From positions 682,001 through 746,000 of the forward strand of contig CP114120.1 of the NCBI GenBank assembly GCA_029959195.1: 64,000 bases of DNA. Reading direction: 5' to 3'. The notes beneath the pieces are model-generated. The model was not told the DNA's origin and did no database searches. It saw only the letters and a program-made list of their open reading frames with translations. The DNA is from Dictyophora rubrovolvata. Taxonomy: Eukaryota > Basidiomycota > Agaricomycetes > Phallales > Phallaceae. The position numbers and the translations under genes are program-made. Shown piece after piece: positions 21,216-41,261 of this stretch. The stretch's first letter is position 1. Each line of letters starts with the position of its first letter.

Positions 21216-22768
21216 AAAATCGCAGTGATGTACGAGACTCCGAACGCGATGTGATAGAAGAGGGACATCGACCCGTCAAAGCCATTACCACCCCCGCAAT
21301 CCACGCCTTCCTATACTGCACCTGCTTCCGAAACAAAATGCTCGTCCGTCGTCGGTTACACCGGTAAAAAAGGCATCGTTCGCGGCATCTACCCCAACAA
21401 TGTATTGCCTACTTTGAAGAGAGAACCGACAACAATCCGGCTGCGAAACCATCTATCCAAAAACGTCTCTTTACGCCACGAATTCACTGCTACGGTCATT
21501 ATGACACCCTTCCGACCTTCCGCTGCGATGCATGTTTCACAGGCAGTGAAAAATCAATCCACAATCCCTTCTGCAGCGACATCCGCGCCAGCTGCTCAAG
21601 CTTCAACAACGCACGTGCTAGTAACCTCTCGATTCTGGTCAGGACCTCCATAGCAGCATCCTACTGGGGCAAGACCCGCTCAGAGGACCAATGCAGACCC
21701 TGGACCAGCACCATACGATTCCCATCACGAATACTATGAGCAACAGACTTGCAATTCATACCTTCCTGTCGGTGCAATTGTTTACTTCGTCGCTTTTTTT
21801 AAAGACAGTAGTGCGTGGACGAGGGATACGGTCCAATCCACACGCCGCACATGTACATGCGCGCCCTCAATACCAGTTCCCATCCACACACGGCTTTTTC
21901 ACCTGGCGTACATGAACCTGATGATCCTTATAGTCCTCAACTTGGACTGCAGTACAGCCCGATCCATCCGAGATAGACCGGAAGCGAATAGATATTGAAG
22001 AACAAGAAGTGACTAGTAGTATATGCCGGGAGTCGGGACTAGCCTCTACACGGTAAAACCTGTTAAAACCTGCTTTAGACGAGAGTTTATGTTTTAATCG
22101 GACTGTTTATTGAAACAGGATACCATTTTGTTTTTATTCATTGATTGAGCCTTCACGACTGCAGTGCCTGGCGTTTCAATTTATGTCTATCTTTCGATAC
22201 TTGGAGAGTAACGACTAGAGTCCTTGGTCAATGCTATTGAAGGAAATAATATTGGAAGGATACATAAAGTAGACATTGCACCGACCTTAATAGAGTTAGC
22301 CATAATCCTGTCGGCTGGGCGAACTTTATACGCTACCGCTAAGAACAACATGAATGGAATAGAATATATATCAAAGGAGATATGAACAAAGAAAGAAATA
22401 TCGAGTCTAAGGAAACGAGCGCTTGAGCAGTGAAGTGGTAGCCACGAACAACGTAGAGCAACTTGACGTCGGTCGTCAATAAATTCGAGCATCCCACAGC
22501 GAGTTGGAGAAGAGAGACGAGACATGCCTCAATACATGGAAATCGCGGTCAGGAGTTGCAAACGAACTTTTGTAAACGACTTTGAATTTCTTGTTACGAT
22601 GTGAACAATATCGGAAAAGCAATTTTTGTGTGACGTGCGTAAGTACAAATGATGCGAAAGAAACGAATGCCCGTATTAGGTGTGGTGATTTGCTTCCAAC
22701 AAAAGTCTAAAACTAACTTTACAAGAAAGAATACAGCCTATTAGTGAAAATCTATATCTCTAACTCAT
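21216..22768. other. Long interval between the F-box array and ISWI, no confident gene
   Basis: A plus-strand open stretch (21400-21740) reads as a Cys/Ser-rich peptide (CYGHYDTLPTFRCDACFTG) without a start or known family, and may be another relic. A minus-strand open frame at 22187-22525 is hydrophobic but resembles nothing I know. Confidence 0.35.
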
Positions 22769-27475
<4,707 letters not shown>

Positions 27476-27546
27476 TTTGAGACAAGATTACAGGTCGATG
27501 TGGCAAACGTGCAAATGGCCAGGAGGAACAAAGATCCCTGTGCGGA

Positions 27547-27558
27547 GGTTATATAACC
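27547..27558 (-). promoter_or_regulatory. TATA-like palindrome upstream of ISWI
   Basis: ggttatataacc is a 12-base palindrome with a TATATAA core, 72-83 bases upstream of the ISWI start codon. It could serve as a TATA element for the minus-strand gene. Confidence 0.35.
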
Positions 27559-27589
27559 TTGCTTACTAATCACACATCCCGAAAAATGC

Positions 27590-28560
27590 CACCATCCTGG
27601 CCTTTTCGCGGACGTTTGGTTGTCCATCATCCATACATACATATGATGATAATAAATTCAACATGAAAGTCTTTGCCACGGACAACAAATTCCTTTGCAG
27701 CGCTGCCTTACTCGTTATTCTACACGACCAAGGCATTAGTTGCTCGCAGCTCACCTCAGTTGCCACTCAGCTGTATCTGTCGACTGACTTTATGTGGTTG
27801 GTGTATCCTCCCCAATGACGATGACGACGCCATGGGTGGCGATTTTGGCAGCTGATGACGACTCGGATAGCAGCAGCTTCATCCCATATGCCTCGGACGA
27901 CTCGGACAGCAGCAACCTTGGTCCATATAACTCGGACGTACGCAGATGATTCCAGACCCGGCTTTAATCCAGCTCGTTATCGCGCGCAGCGCCGTCAGAC
28001 TTTTGGGTCAGTTTGCGAAAGATACCGAGAAAAAGTCGCTCTCGTTTCTATAGATTACCCCGAATTTTATCATCTAAGATGCCTGGTTTTTACACCAGAG
28101 CTTTTGTCTCATTTTCGCGTATCAACACTCCAGACCCTCCATGCTAGTTGTTACGTATCGCTAAGGGATGGATGGATAATTCTCCAGTCACGGTCGCTGC
28201 TTCATTGCGTGTTTTTTTTTTTTATGTTCTTTCGAAAGCTGGTATGCACATGCACTGTGAGGCCGACGTACACTTCTTGTCTCTCTAATAGAGTAACGTA
28301 GGGTCTTGTTTTTTACACCCAATATACCTCCGGTTTCGAATTGCCCGCATGCTCGCTGACAATGATATACTAATAAGACGACCATGACCTTGGATGCACT
28401 CACAGCCTGAGGCTCCTTAGCCTCACACCCAGCCTGCGCGAACTGTTCATCATCGGTAATATCCTGAAGCACCTATTACCCTTCTCTATATGTACTGCGA
28501 TACCGATAATCTCGAGGATTTTCCTAATCCGCCGTTCTCTTTGATGCCAAATACTGTTCT
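27590..28560 (+). pseudogene. Highly decayed F-box gene (relic 4)
   Basis: Fragments line up in order with the F-box genes at 17572 and 19409: tcctggccttttcgcggacgtttgg (F-box start), ggacaacaaattcctttgcagcgctgccttactcgttattctac (NKFLRGIALPVLY), cgactgactttatgtggttggtgtatc (RLTLVHWYIC), accgagaaaaagtcgctctcgt, and ctccttagcctcacacccagcctgcgcgaactg (LLSLTPNLRELR). Stops and frameshifts interrupt every frame. An acidic Ser/Asp repeat (SDSSS..PYASDDSDSS) near 27860-27940 is not present in the intact copies. This is the oldest copy in the window. Confidence 0.7.
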
Positions 28561-29241
28561 CACCTGACCTTATTACAAGACGAACAATTTCACTGGCAAG
28601 CTGTTCTTGAGCTGTGCACCCAATTCAGGTTTATGTTACAAAATACATGTTGATTTGTTATTTTTAATTCCATCCAGGTTGACGAATGAAATCTCTCCGT
28701 GGTAAGCGCGACGAATCAGAAGGCTCGAACCGTAAATCATTACAAAGACGGCACGTAATAGCTCTGCTTTTGATAGGAGTCTTTCCCTTTGACATCGGAT
28801 ACTCAACTCGGCGATTTCTTACACGCGAGTTCGCACTATCCATGATGGCTGCAGTCCAATCCAATTAATCCGAGGTTACAACTTTTGAGTTTCAGTACTC
28901 AGTTGGTACTCAGCAGGGTAAAATATTTCACTTCACTTCGAAAATGCGAAAATTTGTTTCCTTGCCGACTCATGCGAATTTTGGTCCCAAAATCGAAACA
29001 AGCAAATATCAAATTTAAAGCGGGTATCACTGCGAAGGTACAAAATTACTCGGGACTAGCGGGATTGGCATATGCCTTGATCAACGGCTGACAGTCCCGG
29101 CGCTTGATGACAGAGTTGGTCGCTTCAAGCAAGAGATCTCTCCCACTTCCACAATCAACCCTCGCCTTTTCCCTTCTTCCCGACTCTTTTTTTTCTTTCT
29201 GGAATTTCCAACCTATTCCAAATATTTTCTGAAACTCCAGC
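28561..29241. other. Calcineurin upstream region
   Basis: Short open frames only. 29150-29240 is pyrimidine-rich (cttcttcccgactcttttttttctttctgg), as often seen in basidiomycete promoters just upstream of the start. No TATA box is evident. Confidence 0.4.
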
Positions 29242-32193
29242 ATGTCAAGCCACTTACAAGCAGATCCTTCGGCTGCCATGGGCCACCGTCGTGCTCGTTC
29301 GGGCTCGAGAGCACAACTCGAATCTGGCTTGCAAGCAATTCAACAAGGCAACGAAAATTTAGCTGCCATGACTGGCGCATTCGCACCCGGGACTGGTGGT
29401 TTCGTTGGGGGGCCTCCCGCCACAGACGATCCAACCTCTCCTGGTGGTGCAACCGGTCTGCGCCATCGCACAAGTTTAAGGCATAAAAAGGACACTACAC
29501 TATTTACTTTAAACGGGAAACGTGTGAAAACCACAGACAGAATATGCACCGAGGTATGTTTGATCCCTTCAGATACTAATTCAATCATTTATGTCTTATC
29601 TGTCTCCTTATATAGGTTACTCCGCCTGCTAATTTCATACCATCCGAGCCTCAATTTTGGGACTACGCTAATCCAACCCACCCAAAACCATCTCTAAGCT
29701 TCTTGAAAACCCATTTCCATAATGAGGGTCGCTTATCAGAAACACAGGTGAAGTCGAGACCATCACTCGAGGTGTCTGTTAACACTAAAAATTCATCCTG
29801 TAACAGGCTTTATACATTCTCAACGCAGCAACTCAACTATTCCAAAAGGAACCAAACATGCTTGCCGTCGGAGACGGTGTGACAGGTATTTATATTTGTT
29901 AGACCTCCTCCATCGATTTCATTCATCTTAAATCATGTTAAATAGTTTGTGGAGATATCCACGGTCAATACGTAACTGCATCCTCATCCCCCTAGTGCCT
30001 TATCACAACCCGAATAATACTTCTTTTGATATAGTACGACCTTCTCAAACTTTTTGAAGTCGGAGGCGACCCCGCCGATACTCCCTATCTCTTTTTAGGA
30101 GACTACGTTGATCGAGGAGCGTTTGGTATCGAGGTAACATATCCCCTCATCAAACCGCTAGTTTGGGCTCCTCTTTCTAATTCACTCATAGTGCTTACTG
30201 TACCTCTACGCCTACAAAATCCATTACCCGAGAACTTTTACCCTTCTCCGAGGAAACCACGAGTGTCGGCACTTGACCAAATACTTCACGTTTGCCAATG
30301 AATGTTAGCCCTATCTATAAACCCTTTATCCTCCATTCACCTTCATTTTGTTTTTGGCTGGTGACCAGGCATCCGCAAGTACTCAACCAAAGTGTACGAA
30401 GCCTGTCTAGCTTCATTCAACGCCTTACCAATCGCTGCACTAATGGACGAGCGGTTCCTGTGTTTACACGGTGGCCTAAGTCCAGACATACGCACCTTGG
30501 CGGACATCCAAGCGGTAGCAAAATATCACAGATCCAACATTATATCGAAAAAGCTGATTCCTACTTTTCCTAGATCGACCGATTCAAAGAGCCTCCAACA
30601 GAGGGTGCTTTATGCGACATTCTATGGTCCGATCCTATCGAAACCTTTTCGCGCGTTCCGGAACCTAACGAAGCTCCTCCCGTCCGAGTTAGACGACATG
30701 CTAACCGTAAGTCACACTCGCCATTAGGCCCCCTTTTTTTTCAGCTTCCTTTCCTAACGCGCGTTTTGGATTTTCAGGTAAAGGCAAAGGCCCGGCAAGA
30801 GGGAACGAAGACGTCGACGAGGGAGACTTGCTCCCCGTTGGGTTTACACACAATCATATCCGTGGTTGTTCTTACTTTTACGAGTGAGCGGGCATGATAA
30901 TGATGACAATTATATGAACCTCTAAACTTTGTTGTGTCTCTAGCTATAATGCTGTAACAGCATTCCTGGAACGTAACCGATTGATCAGTCTTATTCGGGG
31001 ACACGAAGTTCAAGATACAGGGTACAAAACATTATTCACCATCTCTTTTTTTTTCACAGATTTCTCTGATATTCATCTTTACAGCTTCCGAATGTATCGT
31101 ACAACAAACCTGAACTTTCCAGCTCTAATCACCGTCTTCTCCGCCCCGAACTATCTTGACGTGCATCACAACCGTGCTGCAGTCATAAAATACATCACAC
31201 ACAACATTACCATCAGGCAATTCAATGGACAGTCTCATCCATATACCCTACCTGGTACTTTGAATGCCTTCTCCTGGAGTTTACCTTTCGTCGCTGCCAA
31301 AAGTGCGTGGAGTGATGGCCACTGCTTTTCTATGTTTCTAATCATTTTCACACCAGTCACGGAAATGCTCTTAGCAATATTGAATATCTACTCCAAAGAA
31401 GAACTCGAAGAGGAGGAGGAAGAAATAGAAGAGGAAGCAGAACTGGAGGGAGAAGAGTTCAGAACAGAGCGGCACAATGCTATTAAAAACAAGATTCTGA
31501 GCGTTGGTAGAATGGCGCGTATCTTTGAACTCCTAAGGTCGGTTCGATATTTGTCTTTCTATTCATGTGTGTCGTTTCGATGATGAGCTTTGAAATTCTG
31601 TTTTGTGAAAACAGAGATGAATCCGAAGGCGCTTCCGAATTGGCTTATACGCCCACTCCAACATCTCGTGATTCAAGGCTTAATATTCAGAACCAGAGAC
31701 TTAGTCGATCGGTTACAAGCTTCGAAGAAGCGTACGTGTTTAACCTACATCTGCCTTTTACGCCAATTCCTCACAAATGCACTCTTCTTCTTCCCTCAGT
31801 CGTAAGCTTGATTTAGCGAATGAAAGGCTCCCTGTTATACCTGCACAAGAAATATACCGTGCGCGTTCTCCGGTTGGCATTCGAAGCGGCGGCACCAGTA
31901 CCAATATCGGTGCTGCGGACGCCATTTCCACAGCTGGTTCCGCATACTCACATGCACCTTCAGACGAAGACTACGCCCACGCGGGTTCGTTTTCGTACAG
32001 ACACCGCACCGAGGAGGATACGAACGCGATGATTAAGCGGACGCTTGAAGGTCGTGATGATGCCGAAGATGAGAGGCAGCTGATGGAGCTTGCGGCGCGG
32101 TTGAGTAAACCTTTGATTGGGAAGGATGTGAAGAGGGCGTATGGTGCGAGGGTGGCTACTCCTGGCGTTTTGAAGAGGACCGAGACTACTTGA
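29242..32193 (+). CDS. cna1: Calcineurin (PP2B) catalytic subunit A
   Basis: This Ca2+/calmodulin-activated Ser/Thr phosphatase controls stress, growth and Crz1-type signalling. ATG 29242 gives [14 protein letters not shown]; the metallophosphatase core follows with [35 protein letters not shown] and [38 protein letters not shown] and [12 protein letters not shown] complete the core. The calcineurin-B helix is [20 protein letters not shown]. An acidic run follows, then the calmodulin-binding site [19 protein letters not shown] and the autoinhibitory segment [19 protein letters not shown]. Compared with animal CnA there is an insert of about 25 basic/acidic residues ([20 protein letters not shown]) between the catalytic core and the RGCSYFY motif. 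About ten introns keep the frame. The partner calmodulin is encoded at 62.7 kb. Confidence 0.95.
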
Positions 32194-32787
32194 ATGTTAT
32201 GTCCTGGTGCCGGTAGGGTAGTAAATTTTTTCTATTTGTTTGTTTGGTTATTTGGGTTATTGTTTGAATTGAACATTGTTAAGTCAAGTGCTGCGTACAA
32301 GTAATTACTTTTGTCATGATTGATGTACATGCATGTATTGATCAAGTGGTTGAATACATTAAATATATTTCCATGCATAGCTAAGCTCTGTTGTGGTTTC
32401 CTTGCAAGGGCCCGAGTCAGGTGTCAAGGTTTTCAGTTTATCACCCCTCCCCCGTTACCGTTAAAGTGAAGCCCCAGATCACGTCATTTATCAATACAAC
32501 GTAACATGACAAACAATCACACCAAGTCTTTGGGCACATAACAAACAGGCAAGACAACTGAGAAACACCGACGACCGACAGACTAACGGCGAAAGGATCG
32601 CGATATTCTTCATATGGCTCAGCAATAAAGCCAGCGATTACTAAATTAGACATCATTCTCTCATTCAGTCACCCTGAATTTGATTGCATGCAAAAAAACC
32701 TTGATTAAGTAAAGGAAAGAAACTATGGGAATAGCGACAATGTCTAAGGTATAACAGATATCATACTAAACGACATGGTCATAAGAT
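32194..32787. other. 3' intergenic region between convergent genes
   Basis: It separates the 3' ends of calcineurin (plus) and the repeat-containing secreted protein (minus). AT-rich terminator-like stretches (for example 32221-32280) are present, with no gene. Confidence 0.5.
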
Positions 32788-33824
32788 TTATAAGAGGTGG
32801 ATGGTGTTTCCGTTCAGAAGATTGTTGCCAATGGCGTTGTAGTTCAAAGCAACATTCAGGATCTCAGCCGTAACATCAGCACAGACCTTCAAAGAATAAA
32901 TGAGACAAATAACAAAGAAAATGAGCACAATGCCTTACCCTGGCAAGGATGGGGATAATAGCGGTGATGACAGCGGTAACGGGCGCGACAGCGGTGACAA
33001 GACCACGAGCAACAACGACATTGTTACCGTTTCCAACATTGTTAGCGACCTGATTGGCAGTAGCGGTTACATTGCCAATAACGGCAGTGACGGGGACACC
33101 AACCTAACAGACAATTAGGCCCATTGAGCAGAACTTCAACAATGAAGGACTTACGTTGATCAAGGCCTTGACACAAGCGAAGATGATAGCTACAGCTTGC
33201 GTAAGCACATCAACCACTGCACGCTTGTCGAGGACGCTGATGTCATTGTTATTGAGAGAGTTATTCAAGAACTCGTTATAGTTGATGCCAATGTTGGCAA
33301 CCGCGGCATTGACATCGACACCGACCTACAGAACCCGGGTCATCAAACCGGCCCTATGCACAAAAAGTATAAATGATTACCTGAGCGCAAAGAGCAGCCA
33401 AGGCCTTCACAATAGCAAAGATGGGCGCATAGGCCGCAGCAACGGCACGCTGGTGAACGTCGGAGAGCGCATTGACTTGGGGTTGGGGGGCGTTGACGTC
33501 AATCGGCACTTTGTTAAGACCAATCTTCCCAACAGCGATACTACGAGCAACATGAATGTTATTGCCGTTGACGTCATTGTTCCCGACTTGGTTGTAGTTA
33601 GCCTCAACATTTGCAGCAGCAGCGTTCACATAGCCATCAACCTGCCCCAAAAATTAACGACGAGTTCCCTTAATAATGATGTAACGTACATTGGCAACAA
33701 CTCCAGCAACGGCCCTAACGGGAGCCACGACCGGGGCAACTACCTCGGCAACAGACCCTCCTGGAGCGAAGGTGGGGGCAGCCAAAGCGGCAGCGGCGAG
33801 AGACAAGAAAGCGAAAGCACGCAT
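32788..33824 (-). CDS. Secreted protein made of four exon-encoded repeats
   Basis: ATG 33824 gives MRAFAFLSLAAAALAAPTFA, a signal peptide. After a short linker (VAPVVAPVRAVAGVVAN) exons 2-5, all separated by phase-0 introns, each carry one copy of a repeat. Its core is N-x3-N-(Y)N-x3-NN-x2-N-x-N-x-(I/V): NVEANYNQVGNNDVNGNNI, NIGINYNEFLNNSLNNNDI, NVTATANQVANNVGNGNNV, NVALNYNAIGNNLLNGNTI. Each core is followed by a hydrophobic Ala/Val/Ile helix. Cysteine is rare (one near the end of units 2 and 3 and the start of unit 4), so it is not a hydrophobin. Ala/Val/Asn content suggests a cell-wall or surface protein. A TATA box lies 133-140 bases upstream. I do not know the family name; a structural or adhesive role is inference. 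Confidence 0.8.
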
Positions 33825-35762
33825 TATTTTCGTTGGAAGGACTGTGGATGTTTAAAAAGAGTGGAGTCGGAGGGTGCTTGAAAAAGCTGAGAACGCAAGA
33901 GGAACAGAAGGAAGTAGATCCCGAAGGTGAGGAAAACATGGCGGGTGTCCGGCGGGTTTTTATACGAAAAATCTGGAGAGTAGCGAGAACGGCGTTGTTG
34001 TTTTTGTTTGTTTGTTGTTTGAAGGTAAATTTTTTTTTTACGCGTGGGATGCTTGTCGTGTTTGAGCCTACGTTCGCTCGTTCCGTCTGTTCAGTTCAAT
34101 TCGTTCAGTCCTGCATCGATTTTGATTGGCGAAACGCGGTTGCGACAATCTTAATTTAAACCAGGCAAGATGAGACCATATGTGCCAAGATGAATAGGTT
34201 TAATTCATGTGAAAATAAAATAAATCAGACATCAGCTGGTCATTTCATCCCGTTCACCGCGTCGTATATCAAAAAGACCTTGCGCAAAAGACTTGCTCCA
34301 CTGCGGGGAATTATAAGCGTATCAGACTATTTGCTGGTCATCGTTGGAGAAAAAAAATTACCAGTGTTTATTTCTAATCTTTCGAGAAAACTCACTTTGA
34401 CAGTTGCACACGATACTACGCGCGCTTCAAAGCCACAAAGATGCAGAAGCCTCAGAATGGCACAATTTCCGGGAACTTGGACTGAATTGAGCTGGTCATC
34501 TTCGCCGCCCGCCCCGGCGCTTCAGCTTTTAGTAGCCGTCAACATGAAACACTCGCCGCCTTTAACATAGTTTCTCGATTAAATCTCATTCCTCTGGCTT
34601 TGTTTCTCTGGATTTGGTTTTATAAATCACTGAACTAACTCACCATTGCACCAAAAGTAAACTTTAGACGGTTATATGCTCAACAATTGCCTGATTTGGG
34701 CTAATATGCTAACATCATAAAATTTCTATCAAGAGCTCCTTCTTCCTCCATTTTCGGGAACAACATCTGTGCGTCGCTTAGGCTTCTATTCAAATTCAGG
34801 GTTGTTAGGCGTCTTCATTTACCAGATCAATTCAGTTTTTTTGATTGTCTCAAAAGTTTTCTCGTCGGCTTTAGGTGTGATGACACTGATGAGCACTGGT
34901 GAGCAACCAGAAGATCCTTCTGAAATCATTCATGTAGACGACAGAATCACTACTACACAGCTCTGCTCTAGTGAGGTTCAAATTAATTTGATATATAGCT
35001 CTGCTCAGCCAACTGGGGAAGATAAAAAGATGATAATCAAGACACCACTACGGCCATGCATTAGGCGAAATGAATGGCGAAAAACCAAATTCTTTAATAT
35101 TTTACTACGCGAACTCCACATTCAAACAGAATATATGTATCCGGCCACGCGCTCATTAATAATGGAAACGCAGGCTCGGTTCGCCAAAAAGAGCAAGCGA
35201 CTTTTTGTATATATTTATACTCGTCCGACGAAGAACACGAATTTATGTTCGCCTCCTTCAAATTGTTCAATACTAGCTTTCCCCCATCCATTCCTTCACA
35301 TGTATCCTTGGTACCCTTTTCATAACCCCCAGCGACCGATTCCCCTGCGCCCATGTTGAGCATATATACTCTTCAGCTTTTATTCTATCTCCTCCCTGGT
35401 CAAGCCTTGTATTGCGTCATTGATTTTTGCTAACCTGATTGGCCAGTCGGGCTATTTTAGTCCCGCTTGACGACTAAGGATTCGATCACGTCCACTGAGG
35501 CCTAGACAATATTCGGCGAATGGCGGATTGTTAGAGGCGTGAGCTCTGATCTCGTCAGCTGTCTGGTTCCGTTTCAATCGGGGGCAGTTTTTTGTGAAGA
35601 AGTCGGTTCCGCTCGTCTAGTCTGCTTTTGGTCTGCTTTTACCGAATTGCATAAGGCGCGTTCTCTTTACACGTGAACACCTCACGTCGGAACAAAGGCC
35701 ACGGTTTGGATGTATATGTTTAGTAATGATAATGAAAATTTCTCCGAGTTACAGAGCCCGAG
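33825..35762. other. Promoter region of the repeat protein plus gene-poor interval
   Basis: TTTTTATA at 33957-33964 is a TATA box on the minus strand for the gene starting at 33824. The remainder has only open frames without support, of which the longest (34880-35359, plus, 159 codons from its first ATG) shows no recognisable motif. Confidence 0.45.
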
Positions 35763-38631
35763 TCAATCTCGTTCTCGATCAGATATCGAAACATTATTTA
35801 CCCCGTCCCACACCACAAGTTTCTCCACAGCCAAACCAAAATCAGTCGGATCATATCTTACGGTTTGCAGTGGAGCCACAAAGGACATATGGACGGGCAT
35901 TGGAGCAGCTGGTATGGCAACCACAAAGCTTCCCACAAACTTTCCATCGATATATGCTGAAGTACCCTTCTCGGTTCCTATAATCACAACTTCTAAAACC
36001 GGCGTGTTTTTTTTGTTCACTTTGGTGACAAGTGGGAGGGTGTAGTTTTGTAAAGCGTACGTAATGTTTGTTGAATTGAACGCGAAAGTGAACCCGGTTC
36101 CGTTCTGAACAATGCCAAATGTATCATCTGGGCCAGTTAAGATATTCCCTGCTTGAAGAGAGGATTTGGTCACGCGAAGTTGGAGCAGGAAAGTATAGTT
36201 CAGCCCTTTGCTTCTCAAAGGAGTATTCATAATCCCTTGTTCGACGACCCTACCACCATATCCGTTTCCGCTTTTATCCTCGATTTTCATGCCGATACTC
36301 CCCGAGATGTTCGAAAATTCATACGCCGCAATGAGAGACGTCTTGCTCTTCACTTTTCTATCTAAATTTTGTCCCGGGATCGACGCCTGCAAGACAGGAA
36401 ATCCCAAATCGAATTCCTGTTCCGTTAAACGATTACGGCGTGAAGCTGCCTGCCAGCCCGCTGATGCTGTTATCGGCAAACCGCGTTTGAAAGCATAGAA
36501 TGCTTCTAAGGGAGTCGACGCCGTCGGACCGTTATCATTCCATAGGGCCTGGAGGGATAAAAGGGAAGAGTATTTGTCACCCATCAACGGCGACCGACAA
36601 CCGTGTTGTAGAATCGTGCTCTTACCATTATAGACCCTTCAAGGCTGGGATTGTTAATCAGGGGATTATTCGATGCATTGCCTGTCAGATTTTATTCAGT
36701 CGGGTAGTGCTGGAAGTTAATTAGTTCGTGGCTCACCTCTATCAAAAATGGCGGGATACCATATTCCCCCTGTGTTTGTATTGGCACCGTCCCAAAGGCG
36801 TGTTTCGTTCAGCATCTGCGGGTAGGATTCGCTCTACCGGTTGAAATTAGAACATAGTCATGTTCGGATCAGGGCTAAAGCGATGTACGTATTTTATGAC
36901 AATATAATTGAAAGCATCATCACTAGTACACAATTAGTGAAAAAGGCATCAGTACCTTGCTATTCGTTATTCCAAATAAATCACATACCTATTGATGACT
37001 TGATATCCCTCCTCTATCAGCCCAAATGGATCATCTTCAAAAAATTCCCTATCAGAATAGATTAATTCAAGGCTATATCTCAATAATACTCCGGCGTTAG
37101 CCTACCAGTGTTGAATTATAACATTCTTGTTCACCGAAGTTCGATTTGAAGGCTCGTTCGTACCCCATATACGAATGGTTTTTCCATTCTGACCGATAAA
37201 TTTGTCCTGTAAATTTTTTTCAAAACATTAATGTTTCCATGTCTGCATAAACCGCATTTACCATAATATCGACATAATTATTGTAGTCGTCAGCTAAATT
37301 CGCGTCATATTCATCAGCGCCTATAGAAACTTGTTCTAGAGGCAGAAGTCAGATGGAAATATGAGCTTCGTTGGGGGATGAATGTACTTGAATGCATCCA
37401 GGGAAGGAACTCTTGCCATATCGTTTTAATGGTCGGGAGCGTATCAGGATACGACAGGTTAAGCAGAGTAAAGTCTGTACTGAGAGCCAATTCAGGCTTC
37501 CATTGGTTGATAACTAACGCATGCCCAGGCTGAATCATGCAAAGAATTGGGAACCCATAAAATTTACTATGTAACATTATCAGACTCACAGCTTCTAATT
37601 CTGGAATTATCTTCGTCGAATTTCAGTGAGCCACCAATCCACCGGCAGTAAAGAAAGTAGAAGTATAATGAACTCACGGTTACACCACGCAATGCGCAAC
37701 TTTGCTGGAAGTCCTCAAACTCCTCTCGAGAATAAGTTTCATTCACATGTGGAGTTAAACCTTCAAACTCTGAACGTAACCGAAATCTAGCGTATGCATT
37801 GATATCACCATTCGGACTGACATTGTCCGATAGATGGACATGCTGTCCGCATTTCATTATTACCAAATATAACAAGTCCACATACGAGAACTCACAAATT
37901 GACTAGTTTTGAAAAATGACGCATAGGCACACATTTCCATAAGATATTCAATGGGGTAAAACTTCCTTGCTACATCTGTTGATTTTGAAACTGTCCTTAG
38001 CTTTTTGAGGACTATCCCAAGTTAAAGTAAACTTACCAAGCATGAATCCCCTCGTTTCCCAATCAGGTTGATCCTTTATTATGCCAGTGGGAAAGGACTT
38101 GCTTGTCAAAATTAAGCCTTGTAATAGGGTCCTCGTTCCCCAAAAAACGCCCTTAGGCCCAGATCCCATAATTTTGACAGAGGAATCGGTAACGACCATC
38201 TCGTAACCTTCTTCAGTGAATGTACCTTTTGCAAGAACATAATTCTGAGCAGCCGCGAACGGTAACAACGTCAGGACAATATCTCCATGCTCAGGTACAA
38301 AGTCAGGTGTAATATCGACCTCTTCTATCACAGCATTTGAAGAGAAAATTTCTTGAATATCCGCAAGAAATGTCTGGGCGAACTCTCGTAAAGTAGGTGG
38401 AATCAAAGTTGTATCGTTTGTAGAGCGCGATGAAGCTTGTGAAGTATCTACAACGATGCGGAATGTTGAAGCCAAGTGAAATGTATTATTCTTGCCGGAT
38501 GGGGTGAATGAATGAACGGCAGGTATAAGAGGCGGTAATAAATTGGTATGTATCGTTTGAGGGTATGACAGCCAGAGGAAAAGCCAAAGCAGATTGAAAA
38601 TTACAGGGAGATCAAATTGAGGTGGATTCAT
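35763..38631 (-). CDS. GH20 family beta-hexosaminidase/lacto-N-biosidase-like enzyme with C-terminal lectin-like domain
   Basis: This enzyme hydrolyses terminal beta-N-acetylhexosamine (chitin or glycan) linkages outside the cell. I chose ATG 38631 (MNPPQFDLPVIFNLLWLFLWL), which gives a signal peptide. The GH20b-like domain follows (HLASTFRIVVD...GYEMVVTDSSVKIMGSGPKG). The catalytic barrel has GFMLDVARKFYPIEYLMEM, FHVHLSDN, VIPELEAPGHA and VSIGADEYD, where DE is the substrate-assisted catalytic pair. The barrel ends near IMALWNDNGP. After it, about 200 residues (SLIAAYEFSN...GLNYTFLLQLRV...SAYIDGKFVGSF) look like a concanavalin A/LamG sandwich, an arrangement I associate with lacto-N-biosidase-type GH20s. 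Substrate is not predictable from this. It is in tandem with the GH43 gene upstream on the same strand, 331 bases apart. Confidence 0.85.
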
Positions 38632-38962
38632 CTGAGATCGCTTGAAACTATGTGAGCCCACAAGCCCGGTCAAGTTTCTAGCACATCATCGAGGGGTAAT
38701 AAATACCCACTGGGCGGAACGGTGGCGCAAGAAAACATGACCAGACACGTGCCGCACGACTTGGAACGCTAGAAGCATGACAAGGTGGAACTCCAGCTTC
38801 CTACCACACCGCAATTCGATATAGTCATTTGCCATATCCTTATCAAGTGTGAACTGACCCCCGAATATCAGTAAGATGTGTGCGCCACAAGTACTTGTGA
38901 AAGGGGGGGTGAATCGTGAAATGACTTTATTTTGGAACTCAGGCTTGGCAGTTCTATAACAA

Positions 38963-41261
<2,299 letters not shown>

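Noticed and set aside
22187-22525. 112-codon minus-strand open frame with hydrophobic stretches
   Set aside because: No known motif and no splice support, and composition is like intergenic sequence.
33282-33881. 199-codon plus-strand open frame
   Set aside because: It is antisense to the repeat-containing secreted protein. Its apparent Gly/Asn/Ser repeats are the reverse reading of that gene.
34880-35359. 159-codon plus-strand frame in the interval before GH20
   Set aside because: No recognisable domain, no consistent codon pattern, and it overlaps promoter-like AT-rich sequence.
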